From Microbacterium proteolyticum (GTDB lineage Bacteria; Actinomycetota; Actinomycetes; Actinomycetales; Microbacteriaceae): DNA of 64,000 bases. The notes beneath the pieces are model-generated. The model searched no databases, was not told the DNA's origin, and worked only from the letters and a program-made list of their open reading frames with translations. The stretch spans positions 3,286,001 to 3,350,000 of the forward strand of contig NZ_JAUSZZ010000001.1 of assembly GCF_030818075.1 (NCBI RefSeq), written 5' to 3'. The first letter of the stretch is position 1; each line of letters starts with the position of its first letter. A program made the translations under genes and the position numbers. Below are positions 9,303 through 18,547 of this stretch, in pieces.

Positions 9303-10649
9303 CGACGAGAACAGGCTGTCTCGGCCGGCGGTTTCAGGCGGTCAGTGCAACACCGTTGTCTGGTGGGGTTGAGAGTAGTCGTTCAAGGGCTTCGGTGGGG
9401 GTGGCCCAGTCGAGGGTCATGCGGGGGCGGTCGTTGAGTTGGGTGGCGACGTAGTCGAGGTAGTCGGCGGTGTAGCCGGAGAGGTCGGTGCCTTTGGGGA
9501 AGTATTGCCGGAGCAGGCCGTTTGTGTTCTCGTTCGTTCCGCGCTGCCAGGGTGAGTGCGGGTCGCAGAAGAAGACCCCGTCGCGCAGGTCGGCTTCGAC
9601 GGTGATCCTGGCGTGGGCGGACAGCTCCTTGCCTTGGTCCCAGGTGATGGATCGTCGCAGCAGGTCGGGCAGTCGCCGCATTTGTTGGATCATCTGATCG
9701 GCGACAGTCTCGGCGTCTCGGCGGGCGGGCAAGTGCAGCAAGATCACGAACCGGGTGGCGCGTTCGACCAGGGTTCCAATCTGTGACAGACCGTCCTTGC
9801 CGATGATGAGGTCCCCTTCCCAGTGGCCGGGGACGGCGCGATCTTCTGCTTCGGCGGGACGGTCGGAGATCATCACCATCCCGGGGATCTTTCCTGGCCC
9901 GGCCGCTGCGGCCGCTTGACGTTGGGTTCGGGCGCGGGGCTTGCGGGTGGTGCGGCCTGAGCGCAGCGCCCGTGTGAGCTCGTTGCGTAACTCACCGCGA
10001 CCCTGCACGAACAGGGACCGGTAGATCGCCTCGTGCGAGATGCGCATGCTCTCATCATCCGGGAAGTCCACCCGCAGGCGTCGGCTGATCTGCTGCGGGG
10101 AGTGTCCCAGCCTCAACCGCCGCTGCACCTCGACCCGCAGCGAGAGCTGCGAAGCGAGCTTGGATGGCTTAGGGCGCGATAGGCGCCGATCCGCGCGGCC
10201 CTGCGCGGTCGAGGGTGAGTAGAACACCGACTGGGTGGGCGGGCGCATCGTGCGTTTCGCCCGGTAGCGCGGCAGATTGCCGCGATTGCGACGCAACTCC
10301 CGCAGCACCGTCGAGGGATGCCGGCCAAGGCCCCGAGCGATCTGACGGATCGATTCGCCCCGCGCCACTCCAACAGCGATCTGCTCACGCTCGAGAAGGG
10401 TCAGAAACCGACCCGAGGGATCAGACAACGACAACGGTGACATACCGCCAGCATCCCGAAACCATCTCTCCGCACCCTGCCGCGACGCGCCCGCCGCCCC
10501 CGCCGCATCCGCCGTCGACAATCCCGCCGCGATACCTCGCCAAAACTCCCGCTTCACACTCCGCAACACACTGAACACCGCCCACCCCCTCAATCAGGGT
10601 GTTGCACTGACCACTTGAGTGCGCCGCCGAGATCGGCCTGTTCTCGTCG
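9303..10649 (-). mobile_element. IS30-family insertion sequence
   Basis: The single transposase gene is bounded by inverted ends. The core GGTCAGTGCAACACC is present at the left (near 9340) and, inverted, at the right (near 10603). Outside the core the two ends stay similar for about 30 more bases out to CGACGAGAACAGG at 9303 and its complement ending at 10649, with small indels. Weaker similarity continues a few bases further (ACAGG at 9292 and 10655), so the true tips are uncertain. No clear target duplication was found. The element lies between two tandem-repeat arrays. Confidence 0.8.
9334..10593 (-). CDS. IS30-family transposase
   Basis: 419 residues, apparently intact. Two N-terminal helix-turn-helix regions are visible, the second reading GESIRQIARGLGRHPSTVLREL. 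The DDE core follows: GHWEGDLIIGKDG (first Asp), SITWDQGKEL (second Asp), and CDPHSPWQRGTNENTNGLLRQYFP (catalytic Glu). This is the classic IS30 arrangement. The start could instead be a GTG about 15 bases downstream. Transposition by IS30 enzymes goes through a circular intermediate with abutted ends. Nothing suggests inactivation. Confidence 0.93.
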   Translation of the reverse strand: MRGWAVFSVLRSVKREFWRGIAAGLSTADAAGAAGASRQGAERWFRDAGGMSPLSLSDPSGRFLTLLEREQIAVGVARGESIRQIARGLGRHPSTVLRELRRNRGNLPRYRAKRTMRPPTQSVFYSPSTAQGRADRRLSRPKPSKLASQLSLRVEVQRRLRLGHSPQQISRRLRVDFPDDESMRISHEAIYRSLFVQGRGELRNELTRALRSGRTTRKPRARTQRQAAAAAGPGKIPGMVMISDRPAEAEDRAVPGHWEGDLIIGKDGLSQIGTLVERATRFVILLHLPARRDAETVADQMIQQMRRLPDLLRRSITWDQGKELSAHARITVEADLRDGVFFCDPHSPWQRGTNENTNGLLRQYFPKGTDLSGYTADYLDYVATQLNDRPRMTLDWATPTEALERLLSTPPDNGVALTA

Positions 10650-10731
10650 AACTCCCTGTTCTCGCGACGACGCCCGCCGGGGGGCCTCCACCATCGTCCG
10701 GCCGCGCCGAGGTACGCCTCGCGCCCGGACG

Positions 10732-10873
10732 GATGCGCACGAACGCCCCCGCCGAAGCGACCGGGGCGTCCACTCTGCGACGCACGAACACCCCGGCGCC
10801 GAAGCGAGCCGAGCGTCCACTCGGCGACGCACGAACGCCCCGGCGCCGAAGCGACCGGGGCGTCCGCGAGGAG
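10732..10873. repeat. Three 45-47-bp imperfect tandem repeats
   Basis: CACGAACGCCCC...GCCGAAGCGACCGGGGCGTCC recurs with CACGAAC at 10738, 10783 and 10830. It lies between the right end of the IS30 element and the SNF2 helicase stop. Apart from this array and the IS tip, I see nothing in 10594-10878. Confidence 0.75.
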
Positions 10874-10878
10874 CCGGG

Positions 10879-13038
10879 TCAGGCCTTGCCGAGCGCCTGA
10901 CGCAGCAGGTGCATGAGCGCCGACAGCTGCACCGAGTCGCTCGAGCCGGGCTCGATGGCCTGGCCGTCGAGGGCGCGGGCCGCGAGGCCCTCCTTCGAGT
11001 CGATGAGCTCGGCGATCTTCGTGTCGATCGTGTGCGCGGCGATGATGCGCCACGCCGTCACGGGCTCCTCCTGGCCGATGCGGTGCACGCGGTCGATCGC
11101 CTGCGTCTGCTCGGCCGCGGTCCACGACAGCTCGGCGAGCACGACGTTGGAGGCGGCCTGCATGTTGAGGCCGACGCCGGCGGCGGTGAGCGAACACACC
11201 GCGATCCCGACGTCGGGGTCGGTGTTGAACGCGTCGATCGCGGCCTGTCGCGCGGTGGACGTCTGCTCACCGCGCACCGAGACGGCCTTGAGACCGGATG
11301 CCTTGAAGTGGGCCTCCGCGGCATCCATCACGTCGATGTGCTTGGCGAAGAACACGACCTTGCCGACCGAGCGCTGCAGCTGCACGGCGTAGTCGGCGGC
11401 GAGGTGCGCCTTGGCCTGACCGATGCGGCGGACCATGGTGAAGACGTTCTCGCTGCCCGAGCCCGCGGCCTTGGACTCCTCCAGCTCGCCGTGGGCGACG
11501 AGGCGCACGATGTCCTCGTCGATCTCCCCGGCGGCGAGGCCCCGGTCCCCGCGCGCCTCGATGATGCGGCGGTACTTCGCGGCCAGCCGCGCGCCGAGCT
11601 CGCGCTCGGCCTGGCGGATGGACCGGCCGTACTCGTCGTCGAGCTCGACGGGCAGGTCGGCGACGAGCTTGTCGGGCAGGTCGGCGGCGACGTCCTTCTT
11701 CTTGCGCCGCACGATGCCCATCGAGATGACGGCCTCGCGCGCCTCGGGGTAGAACGCCTTGTCGGCGGGGGTCAGGCCCGTGGCATCCAGCTTCTCCATG
11801 AGCTCGGGGCCCGGCTTCTCGCCGTTCGTCCAACCGAGGAAGCGCCAGATCGCGTCGAAGTCCTCGACATCGTTGATCAGCGGGGTACCGGTGAGGGCGA
11901 GCAGGAGCGGGTCGCGCGTCTGCTGGCGGACGCGGGATGCCAGGGCCAGCACGTTCTGCGACCGCTGCGAGGTGAGGTTCTTGATGAAGTGCGCCTCGTC
12001 GACGACGACGCCCTTGAGGCCGATCGACGACAGCCACGACAGGTGCCGGTCGAGGATCTCGTAGTTGACGATGAACACGTCGGCGAAGGCGTCGATGTCG
12101 GCCCCGCCGCCGGAGATGACGGTGGCACGGCGCTGCGGCGTCCAGCGCTGCACCTCGCGGGCCCAGTTCATCTTCACGACGTTGGGCACCACGACCAGCA
12201 GCGGGTACGCGTCGGCGACGGATGCCGCCAGCACCGACTCCGCGGTCTTGCCCAGGCCCGGCTCGTCGGCCAGCAGGAACGAGCGGTGACCCAGGCGGAC
12301 GGCCTCGAGGAAGCGCGACTGGTGCGGCATGACCTCGAGCCCGCGCGGCGAGAGCCGATCGAACTCGGGCACGGGCGGCAGGTCCATGCTGGCGGCCGAC
12401 CCGCCGGCGCCGGTCTCGAACGCCTTGTACAGCGGACCCATGAGCTCCCAGCCGTCGAGGCGGCGACGGGGAGCGTCGCCGGTCTGGCGGGGCGTGAGGT
12501 CGGGCGCGAGGAAGGGGTTGGCCATCTGGCGCGCCTCGATGGATGCCGGCACGACCTGCTTCTCGGCGAGCGCCGCCGGCACGACCGGGGCGATCTTGGG
12601 CGTGTTGTCGGTGATGATGAGCTCGTCGGGCGGCAGTTCGGCACCGGACTCCAGCAGCCAGTCGCGGCGCATGCGGCGGGCGACGGGCGAGGTGGCCTGG
12701 TCGACCTCGAGCAGCTGGATGAGCGAGGTGTCGCGCGCGGCGGTCTTCGCGAGGATCGTCGCCACGCCGTCGAGACGCTTCAGCAGCTCGGCGCGGGCGG
12801 CGTCGGTGATTTCGGTGTCGGCCTTGACCCGGGCGCGCTCCTCGCGGACGAGGAAGGCGATCACCTGGAACTTGACGCGGTTGGTGGGCCCGAGCTTGCC
12901 GCGCTGCGCCTTCGCCTCGACCTCGCGCACCTTGCGGGCGAGGATCGGGATGACGGGGGCTTCGTCGTCGCGTCGGGATGACGTGGTCTTTCTGCGCCGC
13001 TGGTTCGAGCTACGGGCGGCGGTTGCCGTGGTCGGCAT
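10879..13038 (-). CDS. SNF2-family DNA-dependent ATPase/helicase
   Basis: 719 residues. After a basic N-terminus and an uncharacterised region (1-230) comes the SNF2 core. Walker A is DEPGLGKTA, motif II is VDEAHFIKN (DEAH) and motif III is ALTGTPL. The second RecA lobe has GVGLNMQAA and motif VI DRVHRIGQ. The arrangement resembles SMARCAL1/HARP-like single-polypeptide remodelers, which move or anneal DNA in repair. No HARP or nuclease domain is recognisable. ATG 13038 is preceded by GGAGGAGC. It is monocistronic. The 267 bases upstream to the copper ATPase hold nothing I recognise. Confidence 0.9.
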   Translation of the reverse strand: MPTTATAARSSNQRRRKTTSSRRDDEAPVIPILARKVREVEAKAQRGKLGPTNRVKFQVIAFLVREERARVKADTEITDAARAELLKRLDGVATILAKTAARDTSLIQLLEVDQATSPVARRMRRDWLLESGAELPPDELIITDNTPKIAPVVPAALAEKQVVPASIEARQMANPFLAPDLTPRQTGDAPRRRLDGWELMGPLYKAFETGAGGSAASMDLPPVPEFDRLSPRGLEVMPHQSRFLEAVRLGHRSFLLADEPGLGKTAESVLAASVADAYPLLVVVPNVVKMNWAREVQRWTPQRRATVISGGGADIDAFADVFIVNYEILDRHLSWLSSIGLKGVVVDEAHFIKNLTSQRSQNVLALASRVRQQTRDPLLLALTGTPLINDVEDFDAIWRFLGWTNGEKPGPELMEKLDATGLTPADKAFYPEAREAVISMGIVRRKKKDVAADLPDKLVADLPVELDDEYGRSIRQAERELGARLAAKYRRIIEARGDRGLAAGEIDEDIVRLVAHGELEESKAAGSGSENVFTMVRRIGQAKAHLAADYAVQLQRSVGKVVFFAKHIDVMDAAEAHFKASGLKAVSVRGEQTSTARQAAIDAFNTDPDVGIAVCSLTAAGVGLNMQAASNVVLAELSWTAAEQTQAIDRVHRIGQEEPVTAWRIIAAHTIDTKIAELIDSKEGLAARALDGQAIEPGSSDSVQLSALMHLLRQALGKA

Positions 13039-13305
13039 GCTCCTCCTGAGCGTGTCGTCCGGATGACAGTCCGGAGCGTCCGGCGAATGCCGGTGGATCA
13101 GTGACCCCGGAATGCGTCGCGCGAACCGCCGCCGGAGAAGCGGTGTCGGCGACCCGCGACGCGTCTACGCCGGAACGGCTCGCGAGACAGCGGAAGTCGG
13201 GATCCCCTTCATTCTAGCGGTCCGCGCCGACGATACGCGTGAGGCGCCGGAATTGATCTCGCGCGGCGCCGCCACGCGACGCCTCGCGACACCTCGCGCG
13301 CGGGA

Positions 13306-15883
13306 TCAGACGGCGCGGCGCAGCCGCAGGCTGTTCAGCACGACGAACACGCTCGAGAACGCCATGGCCGCGCCCGCGAGCATCGGGTTCAGCAGTCCGA
13401 GAGCCGCGAGCGGGAGAGCGGCGACGTTGTACGCGAACGCCCAGAAGAGGTTGCCGCGGATCACCCGCATCGTGCGCCGACCCAGACGAACGGCGGTCAC
13501 GATGCCGCGCGGGTCGTCGCGCATGAGAGCCACGTCGCTCGCGTGCAGCGCGGCATCCGTCCCCCCTCCCATCGCGATGCCCAGATCGGCGGATGCCAGG
13601 GCCGCGGCGTCGTTGACTCCGTCGCCGACCATGGCCACGGTGCGTCCCTCGCCCTTCAGTGCCGCGATCTCGGACACCTTGCCCTCGGGCAGCACGCCGG
13701 CGACGACTCGTTCGATGCCGAGCTCGGCGGCGACGGTCCGGGCGACGTGGACGTTGTCGCCGGTGAGCAGCACCGGCTCGAGGCCCATCCCGCGCAGCTC
13801 GGCGACAGCCGCCGCGCTCTCGGGGCGGACGGTGTCGGCGACCTCGATCACGGCGCGGACGCGCATCGCGCCCCCGGCATCGGTCCACCCGGCGACGACC
13901 ACCGTTCCGCGCTGCTCGCCGTCGGCGACGGCAGCTGCGAGCGTGTCGGGCAGCGCGGCGCCGAGGTCCGCGGCGAGCGCGGGACGCCCGGCGAACACGC
14001 GGACGCCGTCGACGACGCCGGTGATCCCGCGTCCGGGCAATGCCTCGAGGTCGCTCGCGACCGCACCCTCCCCCGCGGCGCAGGCGATGGCGTGCGCCAC
14101 GGGGTGCTCTGAGCCGCGCTCGACGGACGCGATGCGCCGGAGCGCCTCGTCGGCATCCTCCCCCTCGGCCACGGTGACCGCGACGACGCTCATGCGTCCG
14201 GCGGTGAGGGTACCGGTCTTGTCGAGCACGATCGTGTCGATGCGCTCGGCCGACTCCAGGGCTGCGGGGCCCGTGACCAGGATGCCGAGCTGGGCGCCGC
14301 GGCCGGTGCCGACGAGGATGGCGATGGGCGTCGCCAGACCCAGGGCGCACGGGCAGGCGATGATGAGCACCGCGACCGCCGCGGTGAAACCGGCCGCGAC
14401 GGGCTGCCCGGCCACGATCCACGCGACGAGGGTGAGGACCGCGAGCACGATCACGACGGGGACGAACACGCCCGAGATGCGATCGGCGAGGCGCTGCGCC
14501 CGGCTCTTACCGAGCTGAGCGTCCTCGACGAGACGGGCGATGCGCGCAAGGCGCGTCTGCTCGCCGACCCCCGTCGCACGCACGACCAACCGGCCACCCG
14601 AGGCGATGGTGCCGCCCGTCACCGTCGAGCCCGGACCGACGTCGATCGGCATGGACTCACCGGTCAGCATGCTCTCGTCGACCGCGGCGCGGCCGTCCAT
14701 GACCTCGCCGTCGGTGGCGACGGTGGCGCCCGGCCGCACGACGAAGACGTCGCCCACGGCGAGGTCATCGATGTCGATGCGCCGGCCGTCGGCCAGCTCG
14801 GCCTCGCGCGCACCGAGATCCAGGAGCGCCCGCAAAGCCGCGCCGGCGCGACGGGTCGAGCGCTGCTCGATGACGCGACCCAGCAGAAGGAACACGGTCA
14901 CCGCAGCGGCGACCTCGAAATACACCACCGAGGTGGCGTCGTGCACCGGGCCGAAGAGCATCACGTCGTGCCGGATGCCGATCCGCCCGGCGCTGCCGAA
15001 CACCAGCGCCCACACGCTCCAGAGGTACGCGGCGAAGGTGCCGAGCGTGATGAGGGTGTCCATGGTCGCGGCGCCGTGACGCGCATTGCGCAGCGTGGCA
15101 CGGTGGAAGGGCCACCCGCCCCAGAGCACGATCGGCGTCGTGAGGACGAGCGACACCCACTGCCAGCCGGCGAACTGCCACGCCGGGATCATTCCGAGCG
15201 CGACGACCGGCACGGCCAGGCCGAGCGACACCCGCAGCCGCGTCAGCAGCGGCGTCGCGCCGGGTGCGTCCTGCACCTCGTGCACGTGTCCGCCGTGGCC
15301 GTCGGTGGCGTGGTCGCCGGTCGCGTGATCCCCGGCCTCGTGGGCCCCGGTCGGGTGATCCCCGGCGGGGTGGTCCCCGGTCGCGTGCTCCCCGGCGGGG
15401 TGGTCGCCGGTCTGCTCGTCGGATGCTCCGGCGGCGCGGTGCGGCACCGGGGACACGCCGAGGGGTGCGGCGTGGTGCGCGCGCGCCACGATGTCGTCGC
15501 CCGTCACGGCATCCATCGCCCCTCCCGGAGCCGGGATGGGAACGGGGCCGCGCGTCCCCGCCGGCGGGGGCTGCCGCCGCGTCCGATGGAGCCGTCGGCT
15601 CCGCGACTCCGACCGCTGCGCCGCGGGCCCGCGACGAACCCGAACGCGTCCGAACGCGGGCGTCGTATCCGGCGGCGCGGACGGCATCGATCAGGGCGGC
15701 GGTGTCCATGCCCGCCGGATAACGCACGCGGGCCGTCTCGGTCGCGAGATTCACCGCAGCCTCGACACCTTCGACGCGTCCCAGTCTCTTCTCGACGCGG
15801 GCGACGCAGCTCGCGCACGTCATCCCCTCGATGTCGAGCACCGCGACGACGGTGGGGTCGGCGGCATCCGTGTTCTCGCCCAT
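13306..15883 (-). CDS. copA: Copper-exporting P1B-type ATPase, interrupted by an apparent frameshift
   Basis: The N-terminal part, from ATG 15883 with strong GGAGGAGG, is an HMA domain with the Cu(I) site GMTCASC. The ATPase core lies in another frame (open 15687-13306): TGES, CPCALG in a membrane helix, DKTGTLT, SEHP, GDGVND, and the C-terminal YN and MAFSS signatures of Cu(I) pumps. A +1 shift is needed between about 15570 and 15530, where a C/G-rich Ala-Pro-Gly linker is readable in both frames. Causes could be an indel, decay, or recoding like the known E. coli copA frameshift that releases a chaperone. A His-rich linker follows. A CsoR-type operator lies upstream. The product would expel Cu(I) from the cytoplasm. 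Confidence 0.85.
15281..15420 (-). repeat. In-frame 15-bp repeats encoding a His-rich metal-binding linker
   Basis: Inside copA, near-identical 15-bp units encode repeats of GDHPA/GDHAT (GDHPAGEHATGDHPAGDHPT...), followed by GHGGHVHEV. About a dozen His residues precede the first membrane helix, a plausible Cu/Zn/Ni sponge. Length polymorphism is expected because the units are short tandem copies. Confidence 0.8.
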
Positions 15884-15916
15884 GGCTCCTCCTCCGGTCC
15901 TACGCCTGTCAACAGG

Positions 15917-15933
15917 ATACCCCCTGGGGGTAT
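15917..15933. promoter_or_regulatory. CsoR-type copper operator upstream of copA
   Basis: ATACCCCCTGGGGGTAT is a perfect 17-bp palindrome of the CsoR consensus type (TACCCC...GGGGTA). On the minus strand its inner edge overlaps a -10 hexamer TATCCT, which would start transcription about 25 bases before the copA ATG. A copper-free CsoR bound here would block RNA polymerase. No csoR gene lies in the window. Confidence 0.8.
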
Positions 15934-16192
15934 TCCAGCGTCCGCTCGCCGAACACCACGCAGGAGTTCTCGTCGGCGCGGTGCATCGACTGCCGCGCGA
16001 CTGCGGCGCCCGGGGGCAGGTTCTCCGGCGTCTTGGTCCGGCACCGCGACCGACGAGCCGGACGCCCGGCGCCCGCCCGCCCCGCCCGCCCCGCCCGGCC
16101 CGCACCCCACGCCCGCCCGCCCGGCTCTGCCCACCCAGCGCCCACCCGCCCCGTCCGGCCCCGCCCCGACCGCGCAACCCTACGCTGGAACG
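15934..16192. other. Non-coding gap with C/G low-complexity tract
   Basis: This is the remainder of the copA-MFS divergent region. About 16066-16170 is built of GCCCGCC/CCGCCC runs with no convincing coding potential. The MFS -10 TACGCT lies just before its start. I see no other gene. Confidence 0.5.
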
Positions 16193-17560
16193 ATGGGCGA
16201 GGCGATGACGCGCGAACAGCGGACGGTGCTCGCCATCGCCGTCCTCGCGTCTTTCGTGTCGTTCCTGGACGGCACCGTCGTCACCGTCGCGCTCCCCGCG
16301 ATCGCCGGGGAACTCGGCGGCGGCCTGACCACCCAGCAGTGGGTCGTCGATGCGTACCTCGTCACCCTCGGCGCCTTCATCCTCGTCGCGGGCTCCCTCA
16401 GCGACGTGTTCGGGCGCGTGGTCGTGCTTCGCGCCGGACTGATCGGCTTCGGCCTCACCTCGGTCGCCATCGCCGCGGCGCCCACGGCGGAGTTCCTCAT
16501 CGTGGCACGCGCGCTGCAGGGAATCGCCGGAGCGCTTCTGGTGCCGAGTTCGCTCGCGCTGATCACCTCCACCTTCCGCGGTCCCGCCCAAGCCCGCGCG
16601 ATCGGCATCTGGACCGGCGCCACGACCGTCGCGATGATCGCGGGTCCCCTGATCGGCGGCGTCTTCGTCGACACGCTGTCGTGGCGTCTGGTGTTCCTCG
16701 TCAACGTGGCGCCGATCGCCCTCACGATGTGGCTCCTCGTGCGGCTCGGCCACCGCGACCATCGCCGCGCGGGCGCGCGCGTCGACATCGTCGGCGCGGT
16801 GCTGTGCGCGACGGGCCTCGGCGGCGTGGTGTTCGCCCTGATCGAGCAGCCGAACCTCGGCTGGGCCTCTCCCGTGATCTGGGTGCCGGGTCTCGTCGGT
16901 GCCGCCGCCTTCGCCGGCTTCCTCGTGCGCCAGCGCCTCGCCCGCGACCCGATGATGCCCCTCGACCTGTTCCGTGCCCGCAACTTCTGGGCAGGGAACC
17001 TCGCCACCGTCTTCGTGTACGCCGCCCTCTCCCTGAACGGGTTCGTCGTGAGCGTGTACCTCCAGCAGGGCGCGGGGCTGTCCGCGACCCTCGCCGGTCT
17101 CGCGTCGCTGCCGAGCACGCTCCTGATGATCGCCCTCAGCTCCCGGATGGGGGCTCTGGCCGGCCGGCACGGCCCCCGGCTGTTCATGACGCTCGGGCCG
17201 CTCGTCATGGCGGCGGGTTCGCTGCTGCTCCTTCGCGTCGGCGAGGACTTCGACTACTGGACACAGGTGCTGCCGGGCATCATCGTCTTCGGTCTCGGCC
17301 TGACGGCGACCGTCTCGCCCCTCACCGCCGCCGTGCTCGGCGCGATCGAGACGGAGCGTTCGGGGATCGCCTCGGCCGTGAACAACGCGGTCTCCCGCGT
17401 CGCAGGCCTCCTCGCGATCGCGGCGGTGTCCGCGGTGGTCGGCGGCTCGCTCGATCTCGACGGCTTCCACCGGGCGGCTCTCGTCACCGCCCTGCTGATG
17501 GTGCTCGGGGGCGCGGCGTCGTTCCTCGGCATCCGGAATCAGCTCTCCCGGCCGACGTGA
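16193..17560 (+). CDS. MFS transporter, EmrB/QacA (DHA2) type
   Basis: 455 residues with about 14 hydrophobic segments, typical of the DHA2 drug/H+ antiporters. Motif D1-like LDGTVVTVALPAI follows the first helix, motif A reads GSLSDVFGRVVVL, and motif C is GPLIGGVF. It probably exports hydrophobic toxic compounds; the substrate is unknown. ATG 16193 (MGEAMTREQ) is preferred: TACGCT ends 6 nt before it, indicating a leaderless mRNA. A long upstream extension of the frame is GC-rich noise opposite copA. Divergence from a copper-regulated gene does not by itself imply a metal substrate. Confidence 0.88.
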   Translation: MGEAMTREQRTVLAIAVLASFVSFLDGTVVTVALPAIAGELGGGLTTQQWVVDAYLVTLGAFILVAGSLSDVFGRVVVLRAGLIGFGLTSVAIAAAPTAEFLIVARALQGIAGALLVPSSLALITSTFRGPAQARAIGIWTGATTVAMIAGPLIGGVFVDTLSWRLVFLVNVAPIALTMWLLVRLGHRDHRRAGARVDIVGAVLCATGLGGVVFALIEQPNLGWASPVIWVPGLVGAAAFAGFLVRQRLARDPMMPLDLFRARNFWAGNLATVFVYAALSLNGFVVSVYLQQGAGLSATLAGLASLPSTLLMIALSSRMGALAGRHGPRLFMTLGPLVMAAGSLLLLRVGEDFDYWTQVLPGIIVFGLGLTATVSPLTAAVLGAIETERSGIASAVNNAVSRVAGLLAIAAVSAVVGGSLDLDGFHRAALVTALLMVLGGAASFLGIRNQLSRPT

Positions 17561-17602
17561 CGCCGCTTGCGCCGCAGCGAACGGGATGCCGACGGCGACC
17601 GT

Positions 17603-18547
17603 TCAGCTCAGGATCGCGCGCGTACGCTCCACGTCGTCGGCCATCTGCACGAGCAGCGCCTCGACTCCGTCGAACGCCGTCATCCCGCGCACGCGTTCGA
17701 CGAAGCGCACCTCGACGTCGTGGCCGTAGAGGTCGAGCCCCGTCTCGTCCAGCACGTACGCCTCCACCTGACGGGAGTGCACGTCGTCGAACGTCGGGTT
17801 GGTGCCCACGCTGATGGCTGCGGGGTAGCTGATGCGGCGGGCGCCGTCGACGTCGACGAGCCAGCCGGCGTACACGCCGTCGGCGGGGACGAACCCCTCG
17901 AGGTCGGGTGAGAGGTTGGCGGTGGGGTAGCCGAGCTCGCGCCCGCGTTTGAGGCCGTGCACGACCTCGCCCCACACCGACGGCGCGCGCCCGAGCAGGC
18001 GCGCGGCGGTGGTGACGTCTCCCGCGCTCAGCGCCTCACGGATCCACGTCGACGAGACGCGCCGGTCGGCGTGCACCGCGCGCACGTCGTCGACCACGTC
18101 GACGCGGAAGCCGTGCTCGGCACCCAGGCGCTCGAGCAGGGCCGGGTCGCCCGCACCTGCGGCGCCGAAGCGGAAGTCGCGTCCGACCAGAACCGTCCGC
18201 GCCCGCAACGCGTCGACGAGGATGCCGCGGACGAACTCCTCCGCCGGGATCGACGCGAGCGCCTCGTCGAAGGTCAGCAGCAGGGTCGCGTCCACTCCGG
18301 CGCGCTCGAGGAGGTCGAGCTTCTGGTGCGGCCCGATCACGTCGGGCGGGCAGCGCTCGGGGAGCAGCACACTGAGCGGGTTGCGGTCGAAGGTCACCGC
18401 GACGACCGTCGCCCCGTCGGAGGCGTCGACGCGGGCCCGGTCGATGACGGCCCGATGACCGGTATGGACGCCGTCGAACTTGCCGATCGCGACCACCGAG
18501 GGCCCGAACCCCGCGGGAACCTCCGCCGGATCGCGGAAGACGATCAT
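17603..18547 (-). CDS. ribF: Bifunctional riboflavin kinase/FAD synthetase
   Basis: 314 residues. The N-terminal FAD synthetase nucleotidyltransferase domain has GKFDGVHTGHRAVI and STWIREAL (residues about 20-160). The C-terminal riboflavin kinase domain has GRELGYPTANL and a PTF motif in SVGTNPTFDD. The enzyme converts riboflavin to FMN and then to FAD in the cytoplasm. The start ATG at 18547 overlaps the upstream membrane-protein stop by 4 bases (ATGA), so it is translationally coupled. It is the last gene of a minus-strand run with truB, a common bacterial neighbourhood. Confidence 0.95.
   Translation of the reverse strand: MIVFRDPAEVPAGFGPSVVAIGKFDGVHTGHRAVIDRARVDASDGATVVAVTFDRNPLSVLLPERCPPDVIGPHQKLDLLERAGVDATLLLTFDEALASIPAEEFVRGILVDALRARTVLVGRDFRFGAAGAGDPALLERLGAEHGFRVDVVDDVRAVHADRRVSSTWIREALSAGDVTTAARLLGRAPSVWGEVVHGLKRGRELGYPTANLSPDLEGFVPADGVYAGWLVDVDGARRISYPAAISVGTNPTFDDVHSRQVEAYVLDETGLDLYGHDVEVRFVERVRGMTAFDGVEALLVQMADDVERTRAILS

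Noticed and set aside
14765..17470. 901-codon minus-strand frame spanning copA and the MFS gene
   Set aside because: Only its part near 15560-15883 (HMA domain) is real; the rest is antisense to MFS or an alternative frame of the ATPase.
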